Assembly (NCBI GenBank): GCA_049519595.1
Contig: JBEKQP010000001.1
Location: 1 to 64,000 of the forward strand
DNA length: 64,000 bases
Source of the DNA: CAWBRT01 sp049519595
Lineage (GTDB): Bacteria; Acidobacteriota; Terriglobia; Terriglobales; Acidobacteriaceae
Direction: 5' to 3'
Part shown: piece by piece, positions 33,561-42,715 of the stretch
How the letters are laid out: every line of letters begins with the position of its first letter
Numbering within the stretch: the stretch's first letter is position 1
Program-made: the position numbers and the translations under genes
Notes under the pieces: generated by a model
What the model was told of the DNA's origin: nothing
Databases searched by the model: none
Seen by the model: only the letters and a program-made list of their open reading frames with translations

Positions 33561-36377
33561 TCAAGGGTGTGTGGCGTGATGCTTTTCTGCGGCGCTGTCC
33601 GAGGCAGGTGGTTTGGCCTGTGGTTGCGGAGAGTGCAGTTCTTCCCACATGGATACGATCCGCTGGCGCGCCTCAGCCGTGAGCCGATTGTAGGCCGCTT
33701 CGGGTGGCTCGGCGGGATCGGGATAAATGGGATCTCCGATTTGGATTCGCAGTGGCGCGAAACGCTGAAAGCTGCCGCCGCGCGGCCACGCCTCGAAAAA
33801 GCCATCCTGGGCGACAGGCACAATGGGCACGTTGAGATGACGCGAGAGGATTGCGGCTCCCTTCTTGAAACTCCTGGGAATACCGTCGATGCTGCGCTCG
33901 CCCTCGGGATAGAGAACCAGGATTTTGCCGTGCCGCAAGCCGTAGGCGCCTGCACGCATGGCGGGCACAAGGTTCGCGTCCGGGTCGACCGGGATGAGCC
34001 GCAGGAAGCGTGCGATGGTCCGCGCCGGACCGGTGCCGAATTTCTCGCTGTCTCCAACGTAGAACAGATCGCGGAAGATGTGCCATGGCATCGCCGCCGT
34101 GAGCACGGGAGCATCAAGATAACTCTGGTGATTGGCGCAGAGGATGAAAGGTCCGTTCGGAGGCAGTTTTTCGATTCCGCTGATCTTGAGATGAAACACA
34201 TCTTTGGCGAGCAGATTGACGGTTCTGCCGAACAGGTACCAGAGCCGGCCAGTGATGGGCCGTTCTTTTGCGATCGCCAAAACCTCGGGATCGGTCGACT
34301 CAGTGGCGAGTAGCGTCTCCCATCCGACTGCCTGGGTCGCCCCCTTTCCCATGTTGCCGCGGACAAGGTCGATCAACTCGCGGACGGTGTAGACCTCGGA
34401 TGCGGCGGAATCGTCAACATCGGCTGCGAGATGGTGCTCAAGTTGAACGAGCAGTTCGACCCGCTCCATGGAGTCGAGGCCAAGATCCAGTTCGAGATTG
34501 TCGCGTGGATGCACCTTCACGACGGAGTTCTTCGCCGCCGCCCGAACGATGGCGACGGCCTGTTGGACCTCGGACTGAGACATCCAGTCGCTTTCTTCGT
34601 CGGTCAGTTCGCGGGCAAGTTGTCCCTCGGAATCGCGCGCGCCGCTGGCCTGCATCTGGCGAACCCGCGATTCGATCTCGAAGCGGCGTAGCTTGCGCGT
34701 AGTGGTGCGCGGCAGGTCTTCCTGCCAGATGTCGTAGCTCAGGATGCGCTTGGTGGCCGGCAGGTGCGACGAGATGTTTTCCACGTCGTAGCGGATGACC
34801 TCGCGCATGTTCACGACCTTCTTCTGCCGCAGCACGTCGAGATTCGGCACGATGACCGCGTGCAGGCGCTCGGAAACCGGATCGCCCGGTGCGCCCTCCA
34901 GCCCCATGACGCAGGCTTCTTTGATCCACGGACTTTTAAGGTAGTAGCTCTCGATCTCCTCGGGGTAAATGTTCTTGCCGGAGCTAAGGACAATAATTTC
35001 CTTCTGGCGCCCGGCGATGAAGATATTGCCGCCCGGGTCGGAGTAGCCAAGATCTCCCGTGTGCAACCAGCCGTTGCGAATGACCTCCGCGGTTGCTTCG
35101 GGGCGGTTGTAATAGCCCTTCATGACAATCGGCCCTCGAATCGCGATCTCGCCGACCATGTGACCGGAGCCGTCTTCCGCAGGTTTGGCGTCGACAATCT
35201 TGGCTTCATTCCCGGGGAGCGGCTTGCCGACCGAGCCGATCACGTTCGACTCCGGCGGCGTGACCAAGGCTCCGCCTGTAGTCTCGGTCAGCCCATAGGC
35301 CTGCAAGATATCGAAGCCAAGGGCGTGGAAATCGCGACCTATGGCCACGTCGAAGCGCGAGCCGCCGGTGACCAGATAGCGCATCTTGGGGCCGAGCAGG
35401 GTGTGAACCTGTTTGAAGAAGATCTTGCCCGGGTTCAGCCCTATTGTGCGGCCTATGCGCGAGAGCGCCAACATCATCCGGAACGCGGTCCAGACGATGG
35501 TCCCGCGCTTGCGTGCTTCCTGAAACACACGTTCGTGGATGAGGTAGAAGAACTGCGGCACGCAGCAGAATAGCGTTATGTTGCGCTCCGTCAGGGCGCG
35601 GAGAAGTTCGGTGGTGTTCAACGCCTCAAGAAAAACCACGCGAGCGCCGCACGCCAGCGGGATCATCAGGTTTGCCATCTGCGCCAACGCGTGAAACAGC
35701 GGCAGCACGCCAAGAATCGCGTCCGTGTAGTCGAAGCGTACGAAGCGAAAGACCGATTCCATCTCGCCACGCAGGTTGGCGTGCGAGAGCATTACGCCCT
35801 TCGGATCGCTGGTGGTTCCGGAGGTGTAGAGGATGCAGGCAACATCATCAGGCCGTGCCGAACTGGGGGTGAATCCACCGGCTCCCGCCTGGTACATCTC
35901 CCGCAGGCCAGGCAACTCGGGCTGCGGCGGGACATCAGGGCCGTCGATCAATGCAACTTTTAATTGCTGGCTGGTGTTTGCGTGCCGCGCGATGGGGAGG
36001 TGCTTGGCGTCGGCAAAGATCAGGCTTGCGCCGCAATCGTGCAGCAGCTTCTCGACCTGCTCGCAGTTAAAGGCGGTGTCCAGAGGTACGGCCGTGTGTC
36101 CGGCGGCTACTATGCCCAGGTAAACCGCAACCCAATCGGGACTATTGTTGGCAAGTATCGCGCAACGGGCGCCTGGCTGGAGTCCAGAGCGTTGCAACCA
36201 AGCACCAACCGACTCGGCCCGCTGTCGAAGCTGCCGGTAGGTGTAGCTGTCACGCGAATCCTCGGAACAGCAGGCAGCGCCCGGAGTCTGGCCGGAGACT
36301 ACAGGCTGGCGCTGAATCTCCACGGCGACAGCGTCCGGCCACAGCTCCACTGATTGCAGGAATCGGCTATAGAACAT
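33561..36377 (-). CDS. Acyl-CoA/ACP ligase, acyl carrier and acyltransferase fusion
   Basis: A 938-residue three-part enzyme for lipid synthesis. Residues about 1-570 form an AMP-binding acyl ligase (ILYTSGTTSDPKGVML near 180, YGLTETTGG, LHTGDLGY). Residues about 600-690 form an acyl carrier domain with the phosphopantetheine Ser in LGLDSMERVE. Residues about 715-910 form a PlsC-like acyltransferase with NHQSYLD (variant of NHxxxxD) and YPEGERS. A fatty acid could be activated, loaded on the internal carrier and passed to a glycerophosphate-type acceptor by one protein. It ends at the MITE-like element and is divergent from nothing nearby. Confidence 0.88.
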   Translation of the reverse strand: MFYSRFLQSVELWPDAVAVEIQRQPVVSGQTPGAACCSEDSRDSYTYRQLRQRAESVGAWLQRSGLQPGARCAILANNSPDWVAVYLGIVAAGHTAVPLDTAFNCEQVEKLLHDCGASLIFADAKHLPIARHANTSQQLKVALIDGPDVPPQPELPGLREMYQAGAGGFTPSSARPDDVACILYTSGTTSDPKGVMLSHANLRGEMESVFRFVRFDYTDAILGVLPLFHALAQMANLMIPLACGARVVFLEALNTTELLRALTERNITLFCCVPQFFYLIHERVFQEARKRGTIVWTAFRMMLALSRIGRTIGLNPGKIFFKQVHTLLGPKMRYLVTGGSRFDVAIGRDFHALGFDILQAYGLTETTGGALVTPPESNVIGSVGKPLPGNEAKIVDAKPAEDGSGHMVGEIAIRGPIVMKGYYNRPEATAEVIRNGWLHTGDLGYSDPGGNIFIAGRQKEIIVLSSGKNIYPEEIESYYLKSPWIKEACVMGLEGAPGDPVSERLHAVIVPNLDVLRQKKVVNMREVIRYDVENISSHLPATKRILSYDIWQEDLPRTTTRKLRRFEIESRVRQMQASGARDSEGQLARELTDEESDWMSQSEVQQAVAIVRAAAKNSVVKVHPRDNLELDLGLDSMERVELLVQLEHHLAADVDDSAASEVYTVRELIDLVRGNMGKGATQAVGWETLLATESTDPEVLAIAKERPITGRLWYLFGRTVNLLAKDVFHLKISGIEKLPPNGPFILCANHQSYLDAPVLTAAMPWHIFRDLFYVGDSEKFGTGPARTIARFLRLIPVDPDANLVPAMRAGAYGLRHGKILVLYPEGERSIDGIPRSFKKGAAILSRHLNVPIVPVAQDGFFEAWPRGGSFQRFAPLRIQIGDPIYPDPAEPPEAAYNRLTAEARQRIVSMWEELHSPQPQAKPPASDSAAEKHHATHP

Positions 36378-36430
36378 AACTGACCAGTCGCCTTGTTTGT
36401 ATGCCCGGAGCGATCGATGCGGGGCTGACC

Positions 36431-36466
36431 CTCACGCCCACAAACGCCAAAGCGTTTGCGCGGGAC
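36431..36466. repeat. Intergenic hairpin
   Basis: An AAACGC / GCGTTT stem with loop CAAA, extended by CGC/GCG pairs, in the 230-base gap between the ligase-fusion gene and the membrane-protein gene. Confidence 0.4.
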
Positions 36467-36610
36467 CCCGTGGACCGGCCCGTTTTCCGGGATGTACCTT
36501 CCGCGAAACCGGTCACTCGCGATGATACAAGGCCGACGGCGGATTCGCATCTGGTTTTCCTGAAGCAAATTGTGCAGAGCCGTCCCACGCTGGGGCTCTG
36601 CGGTCCCGGT

Positions 36611-37375
36611 CTAGAAGTTCGCCGGCCTGAAGCAAGAAAATAATAGGGCCGGCACGGCGACAGCAGCCAGAGTGGCGAAGACGAAGCAAAGGCCCGTGGC
36701 TGTACTTCCCAGGGCGGATGCCACAATGAGAAAGAAAACCGCGGCTCCGAATGCCCCGGTAATCACTCCCTTCAGCACCGCGCGCGCCAGAATGCTGCTC
36801 TTCGTGTGGTTGAAGACCGCCAAAATGCTGGTGTAGACAGGAAAAATTGAGACCAGACCGCTGGACATCGGACCGATCAGGCTGGCGAAGGAAGTCAGTA
36901 GAAACACAATGGCTGCCGCCATTGCCATCCTCAGGCTGATTTCGCGCGCGCTGGATATCTTGAATTCCGGCGTAAGCGACGGCTCGCGAGGAAGACACAA
37001 CAGCACCAGTGAGAGCGCGCCGCATGCAATCGGGAAGGCCCAGCCCATCGACAGGGAAGGCAGTTTCATCAACAGAATCGAGGTGACAATGTAGGCTCCC
37101 GTGGCGGCAAGCAGGCTAGGTTGCCAGCCATGCGCCTGGGAAATGCGGGCATAGACCATTGCGAAGGCGGATAACGCCACCAGTCCCATCATGCTGCCGA
37201 CGGAAGTTCTGGCGGAGAATGATTTGCCTTGCTCCAAAGTAACGAAAAAGAGAACCGGGCCGCCGGTCAGCGGCAAGCCAACCAGCAGACCGGAGACGCT
37301 GGCGCCCCATTTGCGTTCGGCCATGGAAACCAGCCCGATCAGCACGGGTGCCATGGTGAGCTTCAGAAGGATCAT
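36611..37375 (-). CDS. Unknown polytopic membrane protein with internal repeat
   Basis: About 254 residues and eight to ten hydrophobic helices; I do not recognise a characterised family. Two related halves are visible: GASVSGLLVGLPLTGGP followed by FFVTLEQGKS in the first, and GPMSSGLVSIFPVYTS followed by AVFNHTKSS in the second, suggesting an inverted or tandem duplication as in many transporters. ATG 37375 starts MILLKLTMAPVLIG; an in-frame ATG at 37477 would add an unrelated 34-residue leader. It lies upstream of the ligase fusion on the same strand. Confidence 0.65.
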   Translation of the reverse strand: MILLKLTMAPVLIGLVSMAERKWGASVSGLLVGLPLTGGPVLFFVTLEQGKSFSARTSVGSMMGLVALSAFAMVYARISQAHGWQPSLLAATGAYIVTSILLMKLPSLSMGWAFPIACGALSLVLLCLPREPSLTPEFKISSAREISLRMAMAAAIVFLLTSFASLIGPMSSGLVSIFPVYTSILAVFNHTKSSILARAVLKGVITGAFGAAVFFLIVASALGSTATGLCFVFATLAAVAVPALLFSCFRPANF

Positions 37376-37729
37376 GATGTCGTGACTAGATGTTACAAGG
37401 TTTTTTGCCGCTGGCGGCGAGAATGTTCCTCGCCAGCAGCCCGGGGCATCCAGGGTACTTACGCAGTCGATATGCACTAAATGTCATCGCCGGGCTTGGA
37501 TGGCGCCCACTAAACGCCGGGGCTCGTATGGCTGGCTTTCTCGCAGGCTAATGCCTTGCGCCAATCGGGTCTAAAATAGATAGGACAGGTTCGCAGGCGA
37601 GATTCGCCCTGGCGGTGCCGCGAATGAATACATCGCCCTGCCTGGTCGGGAAAAATGCTTCCGGGCTGCGCAAAGACGCCCGAGTCTTTCGACCTGGTAA
37701 GTTACAGCTTGTCATAAAGGAATACTGGT

Positions 37730-40700
37730 TTGATCAATAAGCTGATGGCCAAAGTGTTTGGGACTGCCAACGAGCGCGAAATTAAGCGCATGCAGCCAAG
37801 AGTGGAGCGCATCAATGCGCTCGAACCGGAAATACGCAAGCTGAGTGACGCAGAGCTGGCTGCCAAGTCGGTAGAATTTCGCGCTCGTATCCAGGAGAGG
37901 CTGGCCAAAGTTGACGACGAGAACGCCAACGGCGGCAGCGAGCCCGCCAAAAGCGAGCCCGCCAAGAGCGAGCCCGCCAAGGATGAAGTTGCCGTTCGCG
38001 ACCGCGTCAAGGAGGCGGAGGGCGTTCGCGATCGCGCGCTGGCCGAAGCACTGGACGAGATTCTGGAAGAGGCTTTCGCCGTAGTCCGCGAAGCGAGCCG
38101 GCGCGTGCTCGACATGCGGCATTTCGACGTGCAATTGATCGGTGGAATGGTGCTGCATCAGGGCAGAATCGCCGAGATGAAAACCGGTGAGGGCAAAACT
38201 CTGGTGGCGACTTTGCCGGTGTATCTGAATGCGCTCTCCGGCCGCGGCGTGCATGTGGTCACGGTGAACGACTACCTGGCCAAGCGCGACTCCGAGTGGA
38301 TGGGGAAACTTTACAGTTTCCTGGGCCTGTCGGTAGGCGTAATCGTTCACGACCTCGATGACGAGCAGCGTCGTGCGGCCTACGCGTCCGACGTCACCTA
38401 CGGCACGAACAACGAGTTCGGATTCGACTATTTGCGCGACAACATGAAGTTCGACGTGCGCGACTGCGTGCAGCGTTCACACAACTACGCGATTGTCGAC
38501 GAGGTGGATTCGATTCTCATCGACGAAGCGCGGACGCCGCTGATCATCAGCGGTTCCAGCGAGGAATCGACCGACAAATATTACAAGGTGAACGGAATCA
38601 TTCCCAAGCTGAAGAGAGGCGAAGAGCTGCCTGGACCGGAGCCGGGAATCAAGATCTACACGGGCGACTACACCATCGACGAAAAGCACAAGACGATTAC
38701 CGTCACCGAAGATGGCTGGGAAAAAGTTGAAAAGATGCTTGGGATAGGTAACATCGCCGATCCCGAGAATTGGGAACTCAAGCACCACGTCGAGACCGCG
38801 CTCAAGGCGCACAACCATTACCGGCGAGACGTGGAATACGTGGTGAAAGACGGCGAGGTGCTGATCGTCGACGAGTTCACCGGACGACTCATGCCGGGAC
38901 GCCGCTGGTCTGATGGTTTGCACCAGGCGGTAGAGGCCAAAGAAGGGGTGAAGATCGAGCGTGAAAACCAGACGCTGGCGACCATCACCTTCCAGAATTA
39001 CTTTCGCATGTTCAAGAAGCTGGCCGGCATGACCGGCACGGCGGAGACGGAAGCGGCCGAGTTCGACAAGATTTATCGGCTGGACGTGGTCGTCATCCCG
39101 ACGAACCGGGATTTGATCAGGGTCGAGAATGCCGACACCGTCTACCGTACCGAAAAGGAAAAGTACTTTGCCGCTGCCGACGAAGTGCAGCGTCTGCACG
39201 AGACGGGGCAGCCGGTGCTGGTGGGTACGACTTCCATCGAGAAATCCGAGCGGCTTTCCGATCTGCTGAAGAAGAAGGGCATCAAGCATGTCGTCCTGAA
39301 CGCCAAGCATCACGAGCAGGAAGCCGAGATTGTGGCGCAGGCTGGACGTTTTGGAAGGGTGACGATTGCCACCAATATGGCAGGCCGCGGTACGGACATC
39401 CTGTTGGGTGGCAATGCCGAGTTTATAGCCAAGCAGGAATGCCTCAAGAAAGGCTTGGCCCAACCGGTCCAGATCACCGCGGGTGCCGTGCAGGCGAGGC
39501 CGGACGATCCAACGACAACCTACTGGTATTACCAGGGCGCCGAGTATCGCGTGCCTACCGAGCAGTGGCAGGAACTGGTTAGCCGGTACAAGTCCGAGAC
39601 CGAGGCTGAGCACAAACAAGTGATTGCCAGCGGAGGGCTGTTCATCCTGGGCACGGAGCGGCACGAAGCGCGGCGTATCGATAACCAGCTTCGCGGACGC
39701 GCCGGCCGTCAGGGTGATCCGGGTGCTTCACGTTTCTATCTTTCGCTGGAAGACGACTTGATGCGGATCTTTGCGAAGGAGTGGGTGAGCACGCTGCTGC
39801 AACGCCTGGGCATGGAAGAGGGCGTTCCCATCGAGTCGCGAATGATTACGCGGCGGATTGAAGCGGCGCAGAAGGCGGTGGAAGCCCAGCATTTCGAGGC
39901 CCGCAAACACCTGCTGGAATACGACGACGTAATGAACAAGCAGCGCGAGGCGGTCTACGGATTGCGCCGCCAACTGCTTGAAGGGCTGGAACAGAAAGAA
40001 ATGATCCAGCAGGACTACGTGCGCGACATTCTCGGCGGCTTGCTCGAAAAGTATGCGGGAGAGCACGTACACCTCGAGGATTGGGACATCGGCGGGCTGA
40101 AGAACGAAGTGTTTACCCGTTTTGGAGTGGACATCCTCGCCGAAGGGGTGCAACCGGAGAAGCTGAACCGTCAGGAATTGGGCGATGCCATTTTCGCCAA
40201 GCTGCTGGAGCGCTACGACGCTAAAGAGCAGCTGATCGGCCCGGATGCCATGCGCCATCACGAGCGCATCGTCATGCTCAGCGTACTCGACCAGCTTTGG
40301 AAGGATCATCTGCTGGGAATGGATCACCTGAAAGAGGGCATTGGTCTTCGCGGCTACGGGCAGAAAGATCCCTTGGTCGAGTACAAGCGCGAGTCATTCG
40401 ATATGTTCGAGGCGATGATGGAGCGCTTCGAGGAAGAGACCATCCGTTTTCTCTACTTGATGCAGGTAGTCGATGCCGCCGAAGCGGATCGCGTGCGCCA
40501 GCAGCAGGAAGCGGCGGATGAGCAGGCACAGTTTGCGGTTGCGGCCGATTCGCGCGGCGGAAACGGCGATCATCCCAGGAAGCGCCGGGCGCAAACTTCG
40601 ATTGACGATATGGAAGAAGCCTTCCAGCGCAAGAAGAAGCGCGAACTGGAACAGGCGCGAATGGCCGGCTCCGGCGACGCGCAGCAGGTACAGCAGGTGG

Positions 40701-40783
40701 TGCGCTCGGGAGAGAAAATCGGGCGCAACGACCCCTGTCCCTGCGGCTCAGGCAAGAAATATAAGAAGTGCTGCGGGGCGTAG
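37730..40783 (+). CDS. secA: Preprotein translocase ATPase SecA
   Basis: Motor of the Sec export pathway at the inner membrane, 1017 residues. MKTGEGKTLVATLP (Walker A, near 149), VDEVDSILIDEARTP, TGTAETEAAEF, MAGRGTDILLGGN and QLRGRAGRQGDPG are SecA hallmarks; the C-terminus CPCGSGKKYKKCC is the zinc-binding SecB/lipid-contact tail. The family is usually about 850-950 residues. Unusual here is an N-terminal insert near residues 66-90 with three perfect 15-base repeats encoding SEPAK. TTG 37730 or ATG 37745 can start the protein. Confidence 0.97.
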   Translation: MINKLMAKVFGTANEREIKRMQPRVERINALEPEIRKLSDAELAAKSVEFRARIQERLAKVDDENANGGSEPAKSEPAKSEPAKDEVAVRDRVKEAEGVRDRALAEALDEILEEAFAVVREASRRVLDMRHFDVQLIGGMVLHQGRIAEMKTGEGKTLVATLPVYLNALSGRGVHVVTVNDYLAKRDSEWMGKLYSFLGLSVGVIVHDLDDEQRRAAYASDVTYGTNNEFGFDYLRDNMKFDVRDCVQRSHNYAIVDEVDSILIDEARTPLIISGSSEESTDKYYKVNGIIPKLKRGEELPGPEPGIKIYTGDYTIDEKHKTITVTEDGWEKVEKMLGIGNIADPENWELKHHVETALKAHNHYRRDVEYVVKDGEVLIVDEFTGRLMPGRRWSDGLHQAVEAKEGVKIERENQTLATITFQNYFRMFKKLAGMTGTAETEAAEFDKIYRLDVVVIPTNRDLIRVENADTVYRTEKEKYFAAADEVQRLHETGQPVLVGTTSIEKSERLSDLLKKKGIKHVVLNAKHHEQEAEIVAQAGRFGRVTIATNMAGRGTDILLGGNAEFIAKQECLKKGLAQPVQITAGAVQARPDDPTTTYWYYQGAEYRVPTEQWQELVSRYKSETEAEHKQVIASGGLFILGTERHEARRIDNQLRGRAGRQGDPGASRFYLSLEDDLMRIFAKEWVSTLLQRLGMEEGVPIESRMITRRIEAAQKAVEAQHFEARKHLLEYDDVMNKQREAVYGLRRQLLEGLEQKEMIQQDYVRDILGGLLEKYAGEHVHLEDWDIGGLKNEVFTRFGVDILAEGVQPEKLNRQELGDAIFAKLLERYDAKEQLIGPDAMRHHERIVMLSVLDQLWKDHLLGMDHLKEGIGLRGYGQKDPLVEYKRESFDMFEAMMERFEEETIRFLYLMQVVDAAEADRVRQQQEAADEQAQFAVAADSRGGNGDHPRKRRAQTSIDDMEEAFQRKKKRELEQARMAGSGDAQQVQQVVRSGEKIGRNDPCPCGSGKKYKKCCGA
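37937..37981 (+). repeat. Three 15-base tandem repeats inside secA
   Basis: AGCGAGCCCGCCAA(A/G) three times, encoding SEPAK three times in frame within the first nucleotide-binding domain region. The third and second copies are identical. Confidence 0.85.
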
Positions 40784-41279
40784 CTGCTCCCATAGGGACC
40801 AGCCCAACCGAAGGAAACTACCCAGGTTACCCAATCCCGACGAGCGTTGCTCGCCGGAGGCCCGATGCGGCGAACTTTGGGACGCCCCGCCGGAAAACTC
40901 TCTGATTCAACATCTTACGGCTACACTAGGTTGGGCACTCATCCAAAAGATAAAGGCACGGCGAGCCGTATCTTTTCGTTTTACACTCTACGGAAGAATT
41001 TACGGATTCGATGGCTTTTGCCTTAACGGAGTTCTTTTTTAAGGCTGCGAAACGGGCTTGTGGAAGCAGGGTTAATGAAGATTCGAAGGCTAGAGTGCAG
41101 GTGGGCTGTAACGACAGGAAATTCGTCGAGCTACGGCGACCGGGTGAATGCGTCTGCCGGGTCTGTTCCAGCGCGTTTCGGCGGACAGAGTTCTCATGGC
41201 GGCTCGGGCGTCCACGCTGGGGGACCTAGAGGATAGGGCCAAATCGGATTCAAAGGAGAGATTCGGGATTCAAAAAGTC

Positions 41280-41300
41280 AGGGGCGGCGATGCTGCCCCT
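41280..41300 (+). terminator. Hairpin of possible terminator type
   Basis: AGGGGC, nine-base loop, GCCCCT, then a short T run. It lies in the 660-base gap after secA, which otherwise shows no supported gene. It could also be the 5' leader of the RsbRD-like gene. Confidence 0.35.
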
Positions 41301-41442
41301 TTGCCGTTCTGCCGGAATCGAGAGCGTAATTCGTAGAGGCGTTCCTGATGCGGCTGGTGCACTTAGCGCTTTGCAGGCCAGGCACTCAAAACTTCTGAAT
41401 AGATATCCGCATCTTGTTGTTCAGGATGGGAGGGAGGCAGGT

Positions 41443-41889
41443 ATGCTGGGAATCAAATTCGCGCGGCTGGTCGAAAAGCATAGTGAAGCGCTGGGCAAAT
41501 CCCTGGTTGACAAACTCAGGAATTCAGGCCGGACGGATTCTTTCCGCGCCATCTCAGAGCACGAACTGCTGCACGACGTCCAAGTGCTCTACCGCAACCT
41601 GAGCGATTGGCTGATGACCAGGACGGAACTCGACGTCCAGCAGTATTACACCAAAATTGGGATGCGCCGGGCCGGACAGGGGGTTCCGATCAACCAGTTT
41701 GTCTGGGCGCTGGTGCTCGCCAAGGAGCAGTTATGGCTGTTCATGCAGCGCGAGGCTATGGCTGAAGGCGCTCTGGAACTCGTGAGCGAACTGGAGTTCG
41801 TGCTGGCGCTGGAACAATTCTTCGATCGCGCCATGTACTACGCCTTGATGGGCTACACCGAAGGCAAGAAGAGCATCATCGCGGCGTGA
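41443..41889 (+). CDS. RsbRD N-terminal-like helical protein
   Basis: A 148-residue all-helical cytoplasmic protein. KFARLVEKHSEALGKSLVDKL, YYTKIGMRRAGQGVPINQFVWAL and EFVLALEQFFDRAMYYALMGY resemble the globin-like N-terminal domain of RsbRD-type stress-signalling proteins, which normally precedes a STAS domain. No STAS or kinase gene is adjacent. ATG 41443 follows GGGAGG closely; an in-frame ATG at 41290 adds 51 residues that look untranslated. It may work as a free-standing sensor. Confidence 0.55.
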   Translation: MLGIKFARLVEKHSEALGKSLVDKLRNSGRTDSFRAISEHELLHDVQVLYRNLSDWLMTRTELDVQQYYTKIGMRRAGQGVPINQFVWALVLAKEQLWLFMQREAMAEGALELVSELEFVLALEQFFDRAMYYALMGYTEGKKSIIAA

Positions 41890-41947
41890 GCATTTGCCCT
41901 CGTTTCGGCACGCGTTAGAGGCTGCTGAAGAACTCTTCTCCGAGAGC

Positions 41948-42037
41948 GTCATCCTGAGCGCAGTGAAGGATCTGCTGCGCGGGTTAAAAGTGAAGCAAAT
42001 TCTTCGGCCTCGCAAAACCGGCGCGGCCTCAGGATGA
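41948..42037. repeat. 90-base element with 11-base inverted ends
   Basis: GTCATCCTGAG at 41948-41958 and its exact reverse complement CTCAGGATGAC at 42027-42037. The best-preserved member of the TCATCCTGAG family here, placed between convergent genes. Confidence 0.7.
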
Positions 42038-42068
42038 CACTCAGGTTCAGATGGCACACGTGCCAGGT

Positions 42069-42701
42069 TCAGAAACGCGGCTTTCTGCGGCCGCATTCGC
42101 GGAAGGTCATATTGTTGGCAGGGCTTCCGGTTGCCTTTTTCCACTCCAGAAAGAGTTCGCCGTACGACTTGGTGATGTAGTCGCTGGGATCGACGTCGAG
42201 AGCGCGGGCGGTGCGATCGATCCAGCGGGGCGCGCCCTCGATTTCGGCGACAACCCCGATCGGCGTATGGTCTACCACTACCTCACCCTTGCCGTCGCTC
42301 CATTCGGAACGGAATTTTTCGTAGACAAAGACCGGCGCGTGGCCGAGTGCGCGCAAAATGGCGTCGAGTTCAGGGCCGTTCTCGACGGCGGTCTCGTGCT
42401 CCTCGCGAGTTTTATATTTCCCAGGCGTGCCTTTTGCCTTATGGGTGAGCCGCCAGCGTTCGCCGTACTTGCGCAGACGCAAAATGGCACCCTGGCGGCG
42501 CAAGGGATTGCCCGGGCGGTCGTAAAGCGAATTAACCTCATGCGTTGGAGGAGTCTTTAGCTGAAAACCGGCATCCGTCAGGGATTGCTCAAGCCGGCGG
42601 ACGTCCGCCACGCGAAATTTGATTTCGACTTCCGAGTTCTTAGGCAACGTCTTCTCCTTGCCATCCTGCAGTGTACTCTGCGCGATTTCGGCCGTCTCCA
42701 C
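42069..42701 (-). CDS. CYTH-domain protein (class IV adenylyl cyclase/thiamine triphosphatase-like)
   Basis: A 210-residue soluble protein with the CYTH N-terminal signature EVEIKF (ExExK), then GAILRLRKYGERWRLTHK, KFRSEWSDG and VAEIEGAP, giving the alternating charged residues of the triphosphate tunnel. Members hydrolyse inorganic triphosphate or thiamine triphosphate or cyclise ATP; the sequence does not decide between these. Start ATG 42701 leaves a 25-residue leader before EVEIKF. It is divergent from the menaquinone genes with only 14 bases between starts. Confidence 0.82.
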   Translation of the reverse strand: METAEIAQSTLQDGKEKTLPKNSEVEIKFRVADVRRLEQSLTDAGFQLKTPPTHEVNSLYDRPGNPLRRQGAILRLRKYGERWRLTHKAKGTPGKYKTREEHETAVENGPELDAILRALGHAPVFVYEKFRSEWSDGKGEVVVDHTPIGVVAEIEGAPRWIDRTARALDVDPSDYITKSYGELFLEWKKATGSPANNMTFRECGRRKPRF

Positions 42702-42715
42702 GTTAGAATAAACTT

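Noticed and set aside
38477..39664. 395-codon frame opposite secA
   Set aside because: secA is unmistakable on the plus strand and the reverse product shows no domain.
41011..41336. Small frames in the gap after secA
   Set aside because: Short, Cys/Arg-rich products without a ribosome site; composition resembles translated noncoding DNA.
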